64,000 bases of DNA from Progne subis subis. Its lineage: Eukaryota; Chordata; Aves; Passeriformes; Hirundinidae. The notes under the pieces were generated by a model, which saw only the letters and a program-made list of their open reading frames with translations, ran no database searches and was not told where the DNA came from. Shown here in pieces: positions 60,896-64,000 of this stretch. Location: the NCBI GenBank assembly GCA_022316685.1, contig JAKJHU010000023.1, forward strand, positions 2,901,192 through 2,965,191, in the 5' to 3' direction. The position numbers were made by a program, and so were the translations under genes. Within the stretch, counting starts at the first letter, position 1; each line of letters begins with the position of its first letter.

Positions 60896-63865
60896 GTTTG
60901 TGAGCCCTCAATAGAACCTACAGTGCTATATTAATATGATTGTCAAACTGCATGCTAGCTGGATTAAACTTGGTGTAGTCATGCCCCATCATTTACTGAG
61001 TAAAGATACTGTAAGTGCTGACTCAATAGACTGGTGCTGAAAGTGTTTTCCACATAACTGGAAATGCTGGCCTAAAATATTTCAGCATGGCTGAAACTAA
61101 ACTTTCCACAGCGGGCTATAAAATACAATCAAAACAATCACAGAATGAAATCTGTTGATTTTATATAGTAAATAGGAACTTTGCCCAAACCTCATGTAAG
61201 TAGTTGGTTTTCACTCATATCCCACAGCAGGGTTGCACCTTTGTGTGGTATTACAGAGCGTGGTTTGAAAATCATTTTCTATTACACTTGTGCATCTTTC
61301 CAGGAATATAACAACAGAGACTAAAGGGAAGTATTTGCTTCACAGTCAAAACACACTGTTCCTTCCCTCTGGAACAACTCACAGGGCTGTAACACCCCTT
61401 GTATCTCTCTCTTGCCCCAACAAATGAGTAGGAAAGCAAGAAAGAGCATAAAGAACATTTGATCCTTAGGCAGTAATGCTTTCTACACATTGCACAGAAC
61501 TCTCTTGCATTCCCATAAGGATAAGCATTTCGTTTCAGACTGAGTTCTTCTGCCCCAATCATTCTGACTGCTTTCACTAGCAACGATATTTGATGTGATG
61601 TGGTGATCTGATATCTGCCCCTGTTCACAAGGATCAGCTGGCACTAAGCAAGGGCAGGGCCACTGATGGTATGTGATGATGAGTTTGGACAAGCAGTCAG
61701 TACAACTCAAAAGCACTTTCTCCTTTTCAAATGTCACATTTCAGTGAAAAATCTGGGAACTGGAAAAAACATCCTGATACTATTACATTTGATTACAGGA
61801 ATTGAGGCAAAAATGTTACTCTCATCCCGAGGGAACTGCAAACCACCAAATCATCCTAAAATAAGGAACGCATACAGAATCTTCTATTATGGTAATTTAC
61901 AAATGTGCTTCTTTTACTCTCAGGAATTGAAAAATCCCTAAAAGCAATTTTACAAATCAGACTCCCCAGTCTAGGTGCATCTGTGTAACACATAAACGGC
62001 ACAATGGACTCTAACACCAGGGGCATTGTGTACACTGCCGAAGGGCAGCCACACCTAAAATAAAAACGGAAGCTCGTTTTACAGATTACAGTATTCCCAC
62101 ACAATAGCACTGGCACAGAAGGAGCAAATTATGTCATTCATTTAAATTTCTGCTACCACAGGGGAACTCTAGGTATTCAGAAACTACATCTGACCAGAGC
62201 ACCAAAATTAACAGTGATGAAAAACACCCCCAAGGGAAATCAATTATATTTATATATATATCACCCAAAAGAGAAATACAGTCTTCATGTCACTTCAGAG
62301 AAAAAAAAAAATCACAAATTCAGTTTGAATTATTACTAAAGGCTTTGAACCCTAACAACAAAAATGCATGCTTGTAAAAGGCATACATACAAGGATGTCT
62401 TTTCACTTTCCTCATGCTACAGATCCCATTCAAACACTGAGAAAACACTTCTGCCCCAAGCCCTTATGTTATGACTATTTAACTCATCGGTCTTTCAGCA
62501 CCAACTCAACAGCTCTAGTGACAGCAACTTTGCCAGGACTGCAGCAACTATGCCAGGAGCTTCTGCAAAGGAACGCTTGAAATTTTCCTAAGTTTTAGGT
62601 GTGCTTTTGAAGAATCTGTTCTTCAAAAAGTCTAGTTCTTCCAAGTCACAGACTAATCTGTAAAGCAGCAAACTTAATTACAGAAATTGCAAAATGAAAG
62701 TGATGCCAGCGAAGAGGTGGGGGTTGGCACCCTGGGGGAGCGTCTCTGTGTCTCTTCCCAGTGTCTGCCTTGTTCTCCAGGTCAGACCATTCTCAAAGAG
62801 CAGCAGAGTTGTGTCTCTGCTTGCTGGAGTCACTCACTAGAACTTCAGAGTACAAAGGCATACCTTGAAAAGGTTCTGGTACAAAAAGAGATGTGACCAC
62901 AGTGTTGTATGTCTGAAGTGGAGAATAAGAGGGAAAGGGAAAAGGGAATAGTGGGGGATAATTCCTTATCCTTTCCTGGACACACATGCACACTTAAACA
63001 TATACCAACCATACCAAGTTCCCCAAAGTATGTCAGGTAATCCTTCTGAGGGTCTAACAATACGTAGTTATTTGGATCTGCACATCATATGGCAGCAAAA
63101 GATTTCACTTTAGGATAAAGCAATAACATTTTTGACTGTTCTTGGGAATATTTTCCATTTTCTCAAAGATTTATTTTGACTTCTCAGCTTCACTGTTGCT
63201 GTGTGTACCAGTAAGTTCCAAGGTATCTTCATTTTGACCTCGACTTCTTGATCCATATCCTTGTTAAAACAAACATTTTCTACTGCTACTCAGTGACATG
63301 GCTGATACCAATTTGAAATGAAAAAATAATCAGGGCATCTAGCAGAGTCAAAACAGCTTTTCAACAGCTTTGCAAACAGATTTAGCAGAAGGAAAAAATA
63401 CAAAGGATGATGCATAATTCCAAAAAGTTTTGATTAAATTTGGAATCTAGTAGAGGAATTGTGCTCTAGAAATTTTTTTAGGGCATAGAATTCACCTTAA
63501 GATGAGGAAAGGCCAAGGGTATATTCCTTAAATGTAATGAAACAGTGAAGTGAGGCAGACTCACAAACCAATAGCACAGCATTCGTTAAAGAATATGCAG
63601 GCAGAATTAAAGTTATCATAGAAAAGATATCCTTGACTGTGAGCTTCAGTTCCATAGGCTTCCACCTAAATAATCCTGCTTAGACCCTGAATTTTGCAAT
63701 TTCTTGAACACAAACTACCACAGAGGTCAGCAGGATCTGACACTAACACAGAGTACAACCACAGACCTATAGATGAATGCTCAGATTTCATCCCAAGGTA
63801 ATTTCCTTCCATAAGGAAAATAGTATGAAAAAAATGGTACCTTCTTACTCTAAGCACACATTCCT

Positions 63866-63975
63866 GGGGTTTTTTGTTTGTTTGTTTGTTTTTTGTTGTT
63901 GGTTTTTTTGTTGGTTTTTTTGGTTGTTTGTTTGTTTTGTTTTTGGGTTTTTTTGGTGGTTGTTTTGGTTTTTTT
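63866..63975. repeat. T/G-rich low-complexity tract, (TTTG)n and T-G runs
   Basis: About 110 bases consist only of T and G on the plus strand, starting with TTTG units and continuing with irregular T runs broken by G or GG. It produces a Phe/Trp-rich chance frame on the plus strand. Confidence 0.9.
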
Positions 63976-64000
63976 CATGTTAGTGTTAAATCCTTGAAGT

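Larger units (their letters stand above)
57726..64000. other. A+T-rich unique noncoding sequence to the window end
   Basis: No gene was recognised. Frames of up to 118 codons (61272-61628 minus, 59587-59940 plus) have no recognisable domain. Simple repeats inside are listed separately, apart from a TA-rich run at 62244-62261 and a poly-A run at 62301-62311. Confidence 0.5.

Noticed and set aside
61272..61628. 118-codon minus-strand frame with several cysteines
   Set aside because: No recognisable family and no splice borders at plausible places; likely chance.
63777..63983. Phe/Trp-rich frame resembling a membrane protein
   Set aside because: It is the translation of a T/G low-complexity tract.

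Overview
The window looks like intergenic or intronic DNA from a bird. The main evidence is repeated CR1 (chicken repeat 1) LINE fragments, including the avian-type CR1 3' end with tandem ATTCTGTG-type octamers (1972-2048, 38287 onward). Solo retroviral LTRs and poly-A/T and T/G tracts fit this. The octamer variant and LTR mix suggest a neoavian, perhaps a passerine, but the order is inference only. No bacterial operon, CRISPR array, rRNA or tRNA gene was recognised, and no intact host protein-coding gene could be supported.

Layout: 1-14042 is visibly richer in G+C, has purine-rich, CA and poly-A tracts and one short CR1 tail, and shows many overlapping chance reading frames on both strands. 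At 14047-14945 sits a minus-strand solo LTR with a 4-bp target duplication and a five-copy 40-bp minisatellite. From about 15 kb on the sequence is more A+T-rich and mostly unique, interrupted by CR1 fragments at 15038, 21331, 30262, 38287, 43450, 44702 and 52495. Two more solo LTRs, each with a perfect 6-bp target duplication, lie at 48914-49585 (minus) and 57134-57719 (plus).

The only recognisable protein-coding remnants are broken CR1 ORF2 (reverse transcriptase) pieces. The longest runs from about 38333 to 39500 on the minus strand and carries frameshifts and stops. The three LTRs differ in length, sequence and duplication size, so they record at least three separate retroviral integrations, each later reduced to a solo LTR.

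The most interesting structure is inside the LTRs. The first has a nested stem-loop starting almost exactly where its TATA box predicts transcription to begin, plus a 40-bp tandem array in U3. The second has four CCAAT boxes in a row and a hairpin that touches a poly(A) signal. The third has an AP-1 site, a long purine tract and a degenerate repeat of about 28 bp. Outside repeats, a CpG-dense 85-bp patch at 22684-22768 and a possible symmetric cysteine-rich exon at 27199-27375 deserve a comparative check. No new multi-gene system was found.
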